64,000 nt of DNA from an uncultured Nitrospira sp. (GTDB lineage: Bacteria; Nitrospirota; Nitrospiria; Nitrospirales; Nitrospiraceae): the NCBI GenBank assembly GCA_902500825.1, contig CABVRX010000010.1, forward strand, positions 54,375 to 118,374, written 5' to 3'. A program made the position numbers and the translations under genes. Positions 34,369 to 43,020 of the stretch are shown one piece after another. The notes below the pieces were generated by a model that saw only the letters and a list, made by a program, of their open reading frames with translations, was not told the origin of the DNA and made no database searches. Position 1 is the stretch's first letter. Every line of letters starts with the position of its first letter.

Positions 34369-36591
34369 CTATTGCTTGCCTATCTGATGCACCTGGAGTC
34401 GCGCATAGAAGCCGTCACGATGAAGGAGTTCCTCATGCGAGCCCTCCTCGACGATCTCTCCTTTGTCGACGACATAGATGCGGTGAGCCGGCCGAACCGT
34501 ACTCAGCCGATGCGCAATGATAAAGACCGTACGCCCCTTACAGATTTGCGCCATGTTCTGTTGAATCACCGCTTCTGATTCGTAGTCCAACGCGCTGGTC
34601 GCCTCATCGAATATCAGAATGCGCGGATTTGCGACCAAGGCCCGCGCAATGGCGATCCGCTGACGCTGTCCGCCTGAAAGCGTACATCCATGTTCGCCGA
34701 TCATCGTGTCGTAGCCCTCCGCCAACTCTAGGATGAACTCGTGGGCCCCCGACATTTTCGCTGCCTGGATCACCTGCTCCATCGCCAACCCGGGATCGGT
34801 CAGCGCGATATTGCTTCGGACCGAACCGTTGAATAGGAAATTTTCCTGGAGCACAACTCCCACTTGCCTGCGCAACCACGAGGGGTCGACCTGCGCCAAA
34901 TCCACTCCATCCACCAAAATGCGCCCTCTCTCCGGCACATAGAGACGCTGCAACAATTTAGCAATGGTGCTTTTCCCGGATCCTGAACGCCCAACGATGC
35001 CGATCACCTGTCCAGGCTCAACGGATAATGACATCTTCCTAGTGACTTCCGGACCATCCGGCCGGTACCGAAACGTGACCTCTTCGAATCGTACCTCCCC
35101 CATGACTCGAGGCAACGTCGTTCGATTGGGGTTATGCGATGGTTCAGGCTGAGCGTTGAGTACATCGCCCAACCGTTGCATCGAGATGCCCACTTGCTGA
35201 AATTCCTGCCAGAGATTCACCAGTCTTAAGAGTGGCCCTGTCACCTGTGCGGACAACATGTTGAATGCGATCAACTGCCCGATACTCAGATCTCCATCGA
35301 TTACCCGATAGGCACCTAGCCACAGTACCGCGACGGTGGTCACCTTTTGGACACAGGTCGCGGATTGACCGGCCATCATCATCACGCTCGTCGCGCGGAA
35401 ACTCGCCCGCACATAGCCGGCCAGCTGTTCTTCCCATCTCCGCACCAACGGAGGTTCGACCGCCATGGCCTTGACGGTTTGGATCCCGTTGACCGCTTCG
35501 ACTAAGAAAGCCTGGTTTTCGGCGCCTCGGTTGAACTTTTCATGCAAACGCGCTCGGATTGCCGGAGTAACGGCGATCGACAGCAATGCATAGACCGGAA
35601 GCGAAGCCATGACGACGAGTGTGAGTGTGGAACTGTATGCCCACATGACCGCCAGGAAGACGGCGGTGAACACGACGTCCAGCACCACCGTTATCGAATG
35701 GCTGGTCAAGAATTGGCGGATCTGTTCCAACTCACGCACGCGGGCGACCGTATCGCCGATGCGTCTGGCTTCAAAATAGGACAGTGGAAGCGCCAGGATA
35801 TGCCGAAAGAGTTGAACGCCAAGACCGACGTCGATTCGATTCGTCGTATGCGAAAACAGGTAGGTCCTGAGCCCCCCTACAATCGCTTCGAAGACGGCCA
35901 GCGCAATCATGCCGATCGCCAGCACATGGAGCGTCGTGAACCCCTTGTGTACGAGTACTTTGTCGATGACGACTTGTGTAAAGAGCGGCGTCAGCAAAGC
36001 AAAGAGCTGGAGAAAGAACGACGCCATCAGCACTTCACCGAACAACTTGCGATATTTGACAATCGCCGGGATAAACCAAGTGAAGTCAAATGTGAGATCT
36101 TGCAGACGGACAGGAGTGCGTTTAGTAAAGAGCAGCAGTTCCCCGGTCCATGTCGCTTCGAATTGTTCACGAGAGAAGACAAGCGAACGTGCTTCGACCG
36201 GATCCTGAACCAGTACTTTCTCTTCTTCGACTTTCGCCAGCACGACATATCGGCCGTCAGTCTGTTTTGCCATGGCCGGCAACGGTGTCCCTTGGAGTTT
36301 GCTTCTCGCGGTCTTGAGCAGACCGGCTTTCAAGCCAAGATGTTTAGCGGCGCGAAGAAGGTCGGCATCGGAGAGGACATGCCCGGACTGGGCAAACTGA
36401 TGCCGCAACTGTGAACTATCGGCTGGCAGGTCATGGAATCTAGCGATAATGAGGAGACAGGTCAGGCCGCTGTCAGTCGGCACTCCAGTCACAAAAGCAG
36501 CGGAACTATGCGGCCATTGCGGTCCCGAATTGTTCATGGGATCTAGCGTGTGCCGATTCAGCGATCTAAGGAAATGGGTGCCATGTTCCAA
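34369..36591 (-). CDS. type I secretion ABC transporter (HlyB type, C39-like domain without catalytic Cys)
   Basis: The 740-residue protein has an N-terminal C39-like peptidase domain (residues ~25-150), six transmembrane helices (~165-440) and a C-terminal ATPase. The ATPase has Walker A GRSGSGKST (~533), signature [15 protein letters not shown], Walker B ILIFDEATSALD and the H-loop IIAHRLSTV. The peptidase position reads PTDSGLTCLL instead of DCG, so the catalytic Cys is missing, as in HlyB, which uses the domain to dock unprocessed RTX-type substrates. Its start may instead be ATG 36537. Export of a large protein or adhesin is likely; the substrate is unknown. Confidence 0.94.
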   Translation of the reverse strand: MEHGTHFLRSLNRHTLDPMNNSGPQWPHSSAAFVTGVPTDSGLTCLLIIARFHDLPADSSQLRHQFAQSGHVLSDADLLRAAKHLGLKAGLLKTARSKLQGTPLPAMAKQTDGRYVVLAKVEEEKVLVQDPVEARSLVFSREQFEATWTGELLLFTKRTPVRLQDLTFDFTWFIPAIVKYRKLFGEVLMASFFLQLFALLTPLFTQVVIDKVLVHKGFTTLHVLAIGMIALAVFEAIVGGLRTYLFSHTTNRIDVGLGVQLFRHILALPLSYFEARRIGDTVARVRELEQIRQFLTSHSITVVLDVVFTAVFLAVMWAYSSTLTLVVMASLPVYALLSIAVTPAIRARLHEKFNRGAENQAFLVEAVNGIQTVKAMAVEPPLVRRWEEQLAGYVRASFRATSVMMMAGQSATCVQKVTTVAVLWLGAYRVIDGDLSIGQLIAFNMLSAQVTGPLLRLVNLWQEFQQVGISMQRLGDVLNAQPEPSHNPNRTTLPRVMGEVRFEEVTFRYRPDGPEVTRKMSLSVEPGQVIGIVGRSGSGKSTIAKLLQRLYVPERGRILVDGVDLAQVDPSWLRRQVGVVLQENFLFNGSVRSNIALTDPGLAMEQVIQAAKMSGAHEFILELAEGYDTMIGEHGCTLSGGQRQRIAIARALVANPRILIFDEATSALDYESEAVIQQNMAQICKGRTVFIIAHRLSTVRPAHRIYVVDKGEIVEEGSHEELLHRDGFYARLQVHQIGKQ

Positions 36592-36986
36592 GGCTGTGAA
36601 TCATCGAGCAACTGACCAGATTTCACATTCTTTCGAGCGTTCTGTTTCACGGCCTTTGGGTACAATCGCTACACAATGGTCAGCGCGCCGATTGTATCAA
36701 CGGATCGGAACGTTCTGACTTCTCTTAGAGGGGGGACAATCCAACGGAAGTGGTGTGGTTGGGGGTAAAAGTGTCTATAGACAAATGAGGAGCAGTCGTA
36801 GTTTGGAAAGGACGGCCATTTTCTTCTCGCGGCAACACCGTATCCAAAATTGTCGTAACCGTTCGCAATTCCATTGGAGAAGAGTACGCTCAAAAATACG
36901 ACTTCAGTGGCAACCTCACATGGCAAACGGGTTTCACATGAAACATACCCAGTGGCTGTTATGGAGCGGCTCTAACGATTGGAATT
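36592..36986. other. interval with degraded coding traces
   Basis: No complete gene is visible. On the plus strand a ~60-codon frame ending at 36941 reads NTVSKIVVTVRNSIGEEYAQ and more, which looks like real protein sequence but has no start codon. An ATG at 36938 (MKHTQWLLW) could be the true start of the membrane gene at 36987 if one frameshift near 36960 is assumed. Confidence 0.3.
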
Positions 36987-37298
36987 GTGATATGGGTCGC
37001 CATCTCGATGGTTTCGGGCAGGAGAGCGGCCTTTGATTCCACATTGTACTATCAGATTGGTATGCCGGTGATCTGTTTCGCTTCTGCCGTACTTGGTTTT
37101 CTTGAGCCGCACGAGGCGTGGCGATGGGGTGCCCTTCCTATTTGCGGTCAATTCTTCTGGCTGCTGCTGACCCAAGGGCCAGGCAATCTCTTGCCACTTG
37201 GCGTGATTGCTTTCTCCCCACTCGCCGTGCCATCAATCATTTCCGCACGGGTCGGCGCCTTCGTTGGAAGACGGCGTGGGGCTGCCATGCACCCGTGA
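36987..37298 (+). CDS. small multi-pass membrane protein, possibly N-terminally frameshifted
   Basis: This 103-residue protein has three hydrophobic segments (IWVAISMV, IGMPVICFASAVLGFL, GQFFWLLLTQGPGNLLPLGV). The only start is GTG 36987, without a ribosome binding site. The frame continues upstream through YGAALTIGIV, which completes the first helix, before meeting a stop at 36939. An intact ancestor probably started at ATG 36938 in another frame. I recognise no family. Confidence 0.45.
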   Translation: MIWVAISMVSGRRAAFDSTLYYQIGMPVICFASAVLGFLEPHEAWRWGALPICGQFFWLLLTQGPGNLLPLGVIAFSPLAVPSIISARVGAFVGRRRGAAMHP

Positions 37299-37334
37299 TA
37301 AACTATCGTCTTTGGACACCCGCCAAAGGATCTC

Positions 37335-37871
37335 ATGGATTTCGTATCGCACGGCCTCTGGGGTTCAATTGCGTTCGGTCGAAAAAACCGATCAAGTTTC
37401 TGGCTGGCATTCGCCATCGGGATGGCGCCTGATCTCTTTTCATTCGGGATCTTGTACGTGGCTGCCACATTCGGCTTGTCACCGAGGCCTGATTTCAGTC
37501 GAGGCACTCCCCCGGAATCGGCAATTCCTCAATATGTGCATCACCTCTATCATTACACTCATAGCTTCATCATATTTCTCGTCGTCTTTTTCCTGGTATG
37601 GCTTGTCCTGAAACGACCAGTTTGGGAACTGGGAGCGTGGGGACTCCATGTCTTGGCCGACGTGCCGTTGCATTCGTACGCTTTTTTTCCGACTCCGGTG
37701 CTGTGGCCCCTCTCTGACTGGAAATTCGACGGCTGGCAGTGGATGACGCCGGGCATTCTCATCACCAACTTCGCGCTCCTGTCGGTGGTCTATATCTGGC
37801 ACATCCGGCAGTTGTTCCTGGCTAAGAAGAAAGAAGAGGCGCGGCTAGAAGCCACCTCGCGAGCCACATGA
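37335..37871 (+). CDS. YdjM-like inner-membrane putative metal-dependent hydrolase
   Basis: The 178-residue protein has four to five hydrophobic segments and the histidine/aspartate pattern of the YdjM/LexA-regulated membrane hydrolase family: MDFVSHGLWG at the start, GMAPDLFSFG, YHYTHSFIIF and LHVLADVPLHSYAFFPTP. These polar residues inside membrane helices probably bind a metal. The reaction is unknown. It ends with a basic tail (AKKKEEARLEATSR). Confidence 0.75.
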   Translation: MDFVSHGLWGSIAFGRKNRSSFWLAFAIGMAPDLFSFGILYVAATFGLSPRPDFSRGTPPESAIPQYVHHLYHYTHSFIIFLVVFFLVWLVLKRPVWELGAWGLHVLADVPLHSYAFFPTPVLWPLSDWKFDGWQWMTPGILITNFALLSVVYIWHIRQLFLAKKKEEARLEATSRAT

Positions 37872-38035
37872 ATGACAATTCACACGATCTGACAACACTA
37901 ATTGGACGGTATATCCCTATCTTCTGAAACGCCGATGCGCCTCCCTATCAAGCCCTCTGAATTTCTTACCCAAGGCCTCCTCGTGGCGTCATTTGAAATG
38001 CTTCCCGGGACGGAGTGTTGGACCTGAATTCCCCC

Positions 38036-38938
38036 CTACCGTTGCCTTGTCTGCTGAGCTTCCAGGGTCTCGTAGCGATCCCAGCCGATGCGTTTGCGCA
38101 CATGCGTCCAATGCTTCTGCTCGACATGGGCGGTGTCATCTTTCTTATAGGGCCGGGAGCGTGTGAACTGAATGGCCCGTCGCGCGCAGAACGCCACCAG
38201 ATGCCTGTTGATGAACTCGCTGCCATTGTCCGAGTCGAGCCCGCGCAAGGCAACCGGCAGCGGCTGGGCGATCGTGGTCAGTGCCTGGAGGATGCCGTGT
38301 TGGCCTTGGCCCCTGACCGCCGGCCGCTCGACCCAGCCCGTGTGAATGTCCACGGTGTCGACCGTATGCAGGAACTCCCCTGCGGCGGATGCGCCGGAAT
38401 GGGACACCAGATCAATTTCTAGATCGCCGGGGCGCGTGACGTCCCCGTGATCGGTCTTGAGTGGGACGAGATGTTTGAGCAACGTGCCCGGCCGCGTGGG
38501 CCCATAGAGCCGTCGCTTCAACCGGTGCTTGCGTGGGTGCAGCCGCCGATCCATCTGCCGCGCACTGATGGCAAGCAGTTGGCGTTCCCGCGTCGGGCTC
38601 AGGGGCCGCCGCTGGCGGACCCACTGGAGCCACACGTGGAGCGCCGCCTTCCGTCGCGCGGCACAGAGCTAACCAGTCTGCGCCCACAGCCCGGCCAGGA
38701 CACTGATGGCCTCCGCACGGTCGGTCGCCGACGCGGTGCGCGCTGCCCACCCGGCACGCTGGTACCGTGGCCACATGAGTCCGAGAGACTCCGGCTTCGA
38801 TCGCGGTGCCAGGCCGCCACCTGCCATCCTCGCCCGCTTTCGGCCCGGCTCCATGCAGGGGTGGCGGTAAGATTTCCAAATGGCACAACGATCTGTCGCC
38901 CGGTAAGATTGTAGATGACTCACTACGGCCTCTTGCAT
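38036..38938 (-). pseudogene. DDE transposase (integrase core) with amber stop and truncated end
   Basis: On the minus strand a frame from ATG 38938 encodes a helical N-terminal part and ends at a TAG (38669-38671) after GLWAQTG. The same frame continues with LCAARRKAALHVWLQWVRQR and an rve-type core: EIDLVSHSG (first Asp), GLDSDNGSEFINRH (second Asp) and KKDDTAHVEQKHWTHVRKRI (Glu). In related transposases as I know them a tyrosine stands at the amber position. The C-terminus stops early at 38036 after YETLEAQQTRQR. It is a dead insertion-sequence gene; I could not define terminal inverted repeats. Confidence 0.75.
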
Positions 38939-39211
38939 CATCGCCGACAGAGGCGTAGGCTGTTGACAATCGACCCTTTCGCAAGGGGGATGCAATGTCA
39001 CCTCCCCTCCTCTTGCGCTCTCCCGTTTCCCTCTACACCTCGGCCCGACACCGCAGTGATCTGATTGCCAATTTATTTGATTCGACTTCGGCATTTCATT
39101 CCTATCAATCAACGGTGTTTCACGCCGTGATAGATCAGACATGCGACAGCAGACGGAAAACATGGTGCCAACAGATTCAGCAAAATAACCCATAGCAAGG
39201 AGGATTGCGCC

Positions 39212-40384
39212 ATGCGTTACATCGGCATCATAGGTGGAGTCGTTGCCGCGCTCGCTTTCGCTGCGACAGCGACTGCCGGGTCGTTTGAGGATAAGGCGCA
39301 AGTGACGGTGAGTGGGGGTGAATACATGTTGAACGGCTATATCGCCAAGATCGAAGGAGGCGCCTACTGGATCAGGAAGGCGTCCGGCGATGTCGTTCGC
39401 GTCGCAGTCACGGAAGGAACGCACCTGATCTGCCCGACTCGCACCGGCAACAAGGCGGCGAAAGTGGAATCGAAGCCCGGCGCCGGTTTTCGAATGGGGG
39501 ACTGCCCGTTTATCCCGGGGGACACGGTAAAGGTCGAGGTCACGGACCTCGGCAGCGCGAGCCTCATCCGCTTTGATGTGCCCCCAGCTTCTGAAACTGT
39601 CAACCTTGGACTGCCTCAGGGATGGGAAGGCTACATGCCCAATGATGGGGTGCTGTCCTTCAAAGTGGGGCCGCACTATCCCGTATACACCAAGGATGGT
39701 CACGCTGTCGGTCATCTCGCTGGGACACTGACCGACACCCTCTTAGGAACCGAGTATGCCCTGATCGAGCTCGAAGGGGACGGGCAGATGATGACCGTAC
39801 CCAGAACCGCGATGAGACAAGAATGGTCGGAGCCCAACAAACCTCGTGTCGCGTTACTGATCAACAGGAATCAGCTTGGGGAGATGCACCCTCCTGCGTT
39901 CTCGGCCGCAAATCAAATTTCGATCCCAGAGCTCCGTGACTTCTGGGCAAAGGCCGCACCTCCCGAGCCTTTCGTCTCAAGCGAAGTCGATGTGGTCATC
40001 GATATCAGCGAAAAAACTTTTCACATCACAAAAGGAGGGACTGCGCGTGGGTTTACTCTCATGGCAGGGATGCCGGCAGTCATTAAACTTCTCAACCGAG
40101 ATCTCGTGGCGCACGAGTTCATGTCCACGCTGTTCCGAGATGTCCCGTTCCGCATCTCAGGCAACGCGACAGTGGTCAAGACCGCCCGAGCCTCCGGGCT
40201 TCGCATCGACCCAGGGCAAACCGTGACGCTTGAGTTTACCGCCCCGGTCGCCAAGCCGGATCAATATGGCGACAGAACAAGCCTCTATGATGTCTTCTGG
40301 TGCAATGTCCATGGGAAGGAGCATGGACAAACCATGCGCGGGGAATTGGCGATCATAGAGACGAGTGGTATCGGCGGCGGCTGA
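39212..40384 (+). CDS. exported two-domain protein with C-terminal cupredoxin
   Basis: The 390-residue protein has a signal peptide (residues 1-22). The first ~260 residues form an unrecognised beta-rich region with two cysteines (HLICPTRTG, GDCPFIPGD). The C-terminal ~120 residues form a cupredoxin with putative type 1 copper ligands: His in LVAHEFMSTL, then Cys, His and Met in FWCNVHGKEHGQTMRGE. It is probably a periplasmic electron-transfer or copper-handling protein. AGCAAGGAGG precedes the ATG. A second, smaller cupredoxin and a haem protein follow on the same strand. Confidence 0.8.
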   Translation: MRYIGIIGGVVAALAFAATATAGSFEDKAQVTVSGGEYMLNGYIAKIEGGAYWIRKASGDVVRVAVTEGTHLICPTRTGNKAAKVESKPGAGFRMGDCPFIPGDTVKVEVTDLGSASLIRFDVPPASETVNLGLPQGWEGYMPNDGVLSFKVGPHYPVYTKDGHAVGHLAGTLTDTLLGTEYALIELEGDGQMMTVPRTAMRQEWSEPNKPRVALLINRNQLGEMHPPAFSAANQISIPELRDFWAKAAPPEPFVSSEVDVVIDISEKTFHITKGGTARGFTLMAGMPAVIKLLNRDLVAHEFMSTLFRDVPFRISGNATVVKTARASGLRIDPGQTVTLEFTAPVAKPDQYGDRTSLYDVFWCNVHGKEHGQTMRGELAIIETSGIGGG

Positions 40385-40531
40385 AACGATGATGATTCAG
40401 GTCGCCCGACGTCCGGTCATCCGATCGACATGGGCGACGTGATTTTTCGTACGCGATCAGTTAGTGACACAGGCCGGAGGTGTGACCTTCTCCGGGGAAT
40501 ACATCCGTCGAGAAAGAAGAAGAGGCAAGAC

Positions 40532-41020
40532 GTGCCGTTACGATCGCGATTGATCGCATTCGCCATCCTGTTCGCATTTGGGATCGAGATGAGCGGAATA
40601 GGTTCGGCCGAAGAGTTGCTGTATGAACCTGATGTCGTCGTAGTGATGAAAGACAAGGCCTTTCAGGTGATCAACGGCAAGCAACTTGAGAATTCCATGA
40701 CGAATCCGGCTTTTTCTTTACCAGTCGGGATGGACCTCGCCATCTTGCTCCGGAATGAGGATGAGGTCGCGCATGAGTTCGTCTCGCCATTACTCATGAA
40801 GGCGGAAGACCTTGAGATCTCAGGCCACGCGACCATCGTCTATACACTCACCGCCTTCGGGGTTCGGGTTGAACCGAGAGACCGAGTCATGCTCCGCTTC
40901 AGCCTTCCTGAAGCAAGCTTTGATCGATTTCACTTCTGGTGCAATCTCCATGGGAAATTGCTTACCGACGTCATGCGCGGGGAGATCTTTGTCCTGGATG
41001 CGAAACAATCATCCAAGTAA
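40532..41020 (+). CDS. exported single-domain cupredoxin-like protein
   Basis: From GTG 40532, preceded by GAGGCAAGAC, this 162-residue protein has a signal peptide (LIAFAILFAFGIEMSGIGSA) and one cupredoxin domain. Its ligands mirror those of the preceding gene: His in EVAHEFVSPLL and Cys, His, Met in FWCNLHGKLLTDVMRGE, both with Cys-x2-His-x7-Met. The earlier in-frame start at 40430 gives a charged N-terminus without a signal. It probably accepts or donates electrons in the periplasm, perhaps together with its neighbours. Confidence 0.78.
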   Translation: MPLRSRLIAFAILFAFGIEMSGIGSAEELLYEPDVVVVMKDKAFQVINGKQLENSMTNPAFSLPVGMDLAILLRNEDEVAHEFVSPLLMKAEDLEISGHATIVYTLTAFGVRVEPRDRVMLRFSLPEASFDRFHFWCNLHGKLLTDVMRGEIFVLDAKQSSK

Positions 41021-41092
41021 GCGGACTTCGGAAATATTGAGGACGTGCTCTTGTGAGCCGGTTCCGCTCTGAGAGGTAAAGGAGAGGTTGCC

Positions 41093-41674
41093 ATGATTGA
41101 GAAAACAACCGGACGGATCCTTGGCGGCCTCTTCGCCATTATGTTCGCCGCTGTCCAGGCGGACGTTGTGCATGCCGGAGAGACGGAAGCCATTCCACCG
41201 GAGCTGGTGGCAGAATATCTTTATGCCGTCATTCAGGCCGATCGAAGCATTTATTCCACTCATGTCGTCGAACAACTACAGGATCGCAAGGTCGCCGTGG
41301 CGGCAGAAGATTGGAAAGAACGGGGAGTGTTGCCCCTTCCGGCTCAAATGCTCCAGATGGCAGGTCAAGAGGTTCAAGGGCTAGGCCTCGGTCTCCACAT
41401 CCGCCTGAGCAGCTTAGGTCCAATTTACACAAAAAACGGGCCGGTGGATCAGTTTGAACGAGCGGGCTTGGAAGCGGTAGCAAAGAATCCCCGGAAACCA
41501 TATACGGGAATCATTACAGAGGGTGATAGACGTTATTTCAAGGCAATTTTTGCAGATCGGGCCGTCTCGATGGCTTGTGTCCTATGCCATAACAGCCATC
41601 CTCTGAGCGCCAAGCGGGACTACAAACTCCATGATGTGATGGGAGGGATTATTATTTCTTTTCCAGTCCGTTAG
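41093..41674 (+). CDS. Tll0287/DUF3365-like c-type haem protein
   Basis: This 193-residue protein has a signal peptide (residues ~1-28, ending VVHAG) and one haem c motif CVLCH in VSMACVLCHNSHPLSAKRDY (residues ~159-178). It ends with DVMGGIIISFPVR, as in DUF3365. Tll0287-like domains have a PAS-like fold and are proposed redox sensors or electron carriers. AAAGGAGAGG precedes the ATG. It lies 72 bp after the second cupredoxin, so the three form a probable periplasmic redox cluster. A fragment of a relative lies at 17198-17389. Confidence 0.83.
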   Translation: MIEKTTGRILGGLFAIMFAAVQADVVHAGETEAIPPELVAEYLYAVIQADRSIYSTHVVEQLQDRKVAVAAEDWKERGVLPLPAQMLQMAGQEVQGLGLGLHIRLSSLGPIYTKNGPVDQFERAGLEAVAKNPRKPYTGIITEGDRRYFKAIFADRAVSMACVLCHNSHPLSAKRDYKLHDVMGGIIISFPVR

Positions 41675-41689
41675 ACCACGTAAGGAATC

Positions 41690-42700
41690 TTACGACGTGG
41701 TCGGCAAACCAGAGGAGGGGTTCGATCGGAGGTATTGGAGGACGTTCCAGACTCGCAGAACGTCGAGGGTCAGACTCACGCCGTAGGTCGGGCCGAAGTC
41801 GCGCTCCGCAATGTTTCCCATACTATCGTTCCAGGTCTCAAACCGCACCGGCCCCGCAGACGCGGCCAATGACCACGCAAACTGTTTCTGACTCTGCCCA
41901 GTGGTATTCACAAAGATTCCGGAGTCCCACATGAGGGCAAATTCAATTTCCCACGTAGGAATCGTTTCGCCAGTGGCAGTTGTCCGATATTGGCCAAAAG
42001 CGATCGACGGCTGCACCAAACCAGCAGTTGACCTGGTGGCATGCAGCACCGCCCCGTTGGTTTGATAACTGACCCGACCTAAAACCGATGCGCGTAAACT
42101 CACATCGCCCCATTGGTCACTGTGGTACAACGTCGGCAAGATCTGGAGCCGCCGAACCCCGGCACGCAGAAACCCTTGCTGATAGATCGTCCCAACGGAA
42201 AATCCTCCGCCCAAAAACAGCACCTTGGGACGGATCAACGGGAACCACCGTGTGACGGACCCATCGATCATCGCATCGGTCTCCTTTCGAGGATCGACGG
42301 AGGGAACCGGCGGAAGATGCCGCAGTTGATGGACGACTTTGTTCTGAAAGAATTGACTGGGTTCATCAGCGGTGGGACTGAACCCGGCCGTGAGATTGGT
42401 GCTCCACCCCTCCCAGTTTCCACTCCAATGTTGCGTCCAACTGAACGTGATCAAATTGAAACCAAGCGTATTCCCTATAGTGGAATCGTACTTATTTCCC
42501 AAACCATCTATCGGCGTGAATCGATTGAGAGTCAGCCCTCCTGTAAACGTCGAGTATTGGTCGGGAAAAGCCATACTCCCCCAATGGACTGAGGGAGCGG
42601 GGTTTTCACTCCTTGCCGGACTAGAGTGAACCCCCACAAGCCAAAGAATCGCGAGAACAAGAACCCATCTTCCCTTCACCCACCGACCCATTGTTGTCAT
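41690..42700 (-). CDS. predicted outer-membrane beta-barrel protein
   Basis: The 336-residue protein has a signal peptide (VLVLAILWLVGVHSSPARS) and alternating hydrophobic/aromatic strands (GFNLITFSWTQHWSGNWEGW, TWEIEFALMWDSGIF, YGVSLTLDVLRVW). No periplasmic domain is visible. I cannot assign it to a named porin or enzyme family. It is convergent with the haem-protein gene, 15 bp away, and may share a terminator region with it. Confidence 0.65.
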   Translation of the reverse strand: MTTMGRWVKGRWVLVLAILWLVGVHSSPARSENPAPSVHWGSMAFPDQYSTFTGGLTLNRFTPIDGLGNKYDSTIGNTLGFNLITFSWTQHWSGNWEGWSTNLTAGFSPTADEPSQFFQNKVVHQLRHLPPVPSVDPRKETDAMIDGSVTRWFPLIRPKVLFLGGGFSVGTIYQQGFLRAGVRRLQILPTLYHSDQWGDVSLRASVLGRVSYQTNGAVLHATRSTAGLVQPSIAFGQYRTTATGETIPTWEIEFALMWDSGIFVNTTGQSQKQFAWSLAASAGPVRFETWNDSMGNIAERDFGPTYGVSLTLDVLRVWNVLQYLRSNPSSGLPTTS

Positions 42701-43020
42701 TGAATGAGATCTCCTATCGATGGATCCCCATCGCCATGACCGTTTGAACCAATGTCCTACCGCAGGAGCCTATTTACCCACGAGCAAACACTGCTTTCAA
42801 TGAAGAAGACACCTTCTCCACAAGAATGGGCGGCATTCTACACAACACCGGAGAAAGCGGCGACCAAATTATTAACCGACAAGATGTAACTCTTCGTTTT
42901 GATGTGTGATTCTGACTTCTAGCCGACGCTTCTCCCTCGACAGACCTCCTGGTCCTATGCTAGCTTACGCGTTCGTTTTTAGATTCATTCCTTTCAGCAC
43001 GAACGCTGCCTGGCTCAGAC
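42701..43020. other. divergent intergenic region before pycA
   Basis: This 320-bp interval separates the outer-membrane protein gene from pycA and must hold both promoters. I see no coding sequence with support and no strong promoter match. The last bases before pycA (GCCTGGCTCAGAC) contain no classical Shine-Dalgarno sequence. Confidence 0.35.

Noticed and set aside
35542..36414. 290-codon plus-strand frame within the HlyB-type gene
   Set aside because: It is an antisense shadow with charged, low-hydrophobicity content and no start signals.
38669..39715. 348-codon minus-strand frame opposite the cupredoxin gene
   Set aside because: Only the part from 38938 downward is meaningful, as the transposase N-terminus. 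The upstream part is antisense to a well-supported exported protein.
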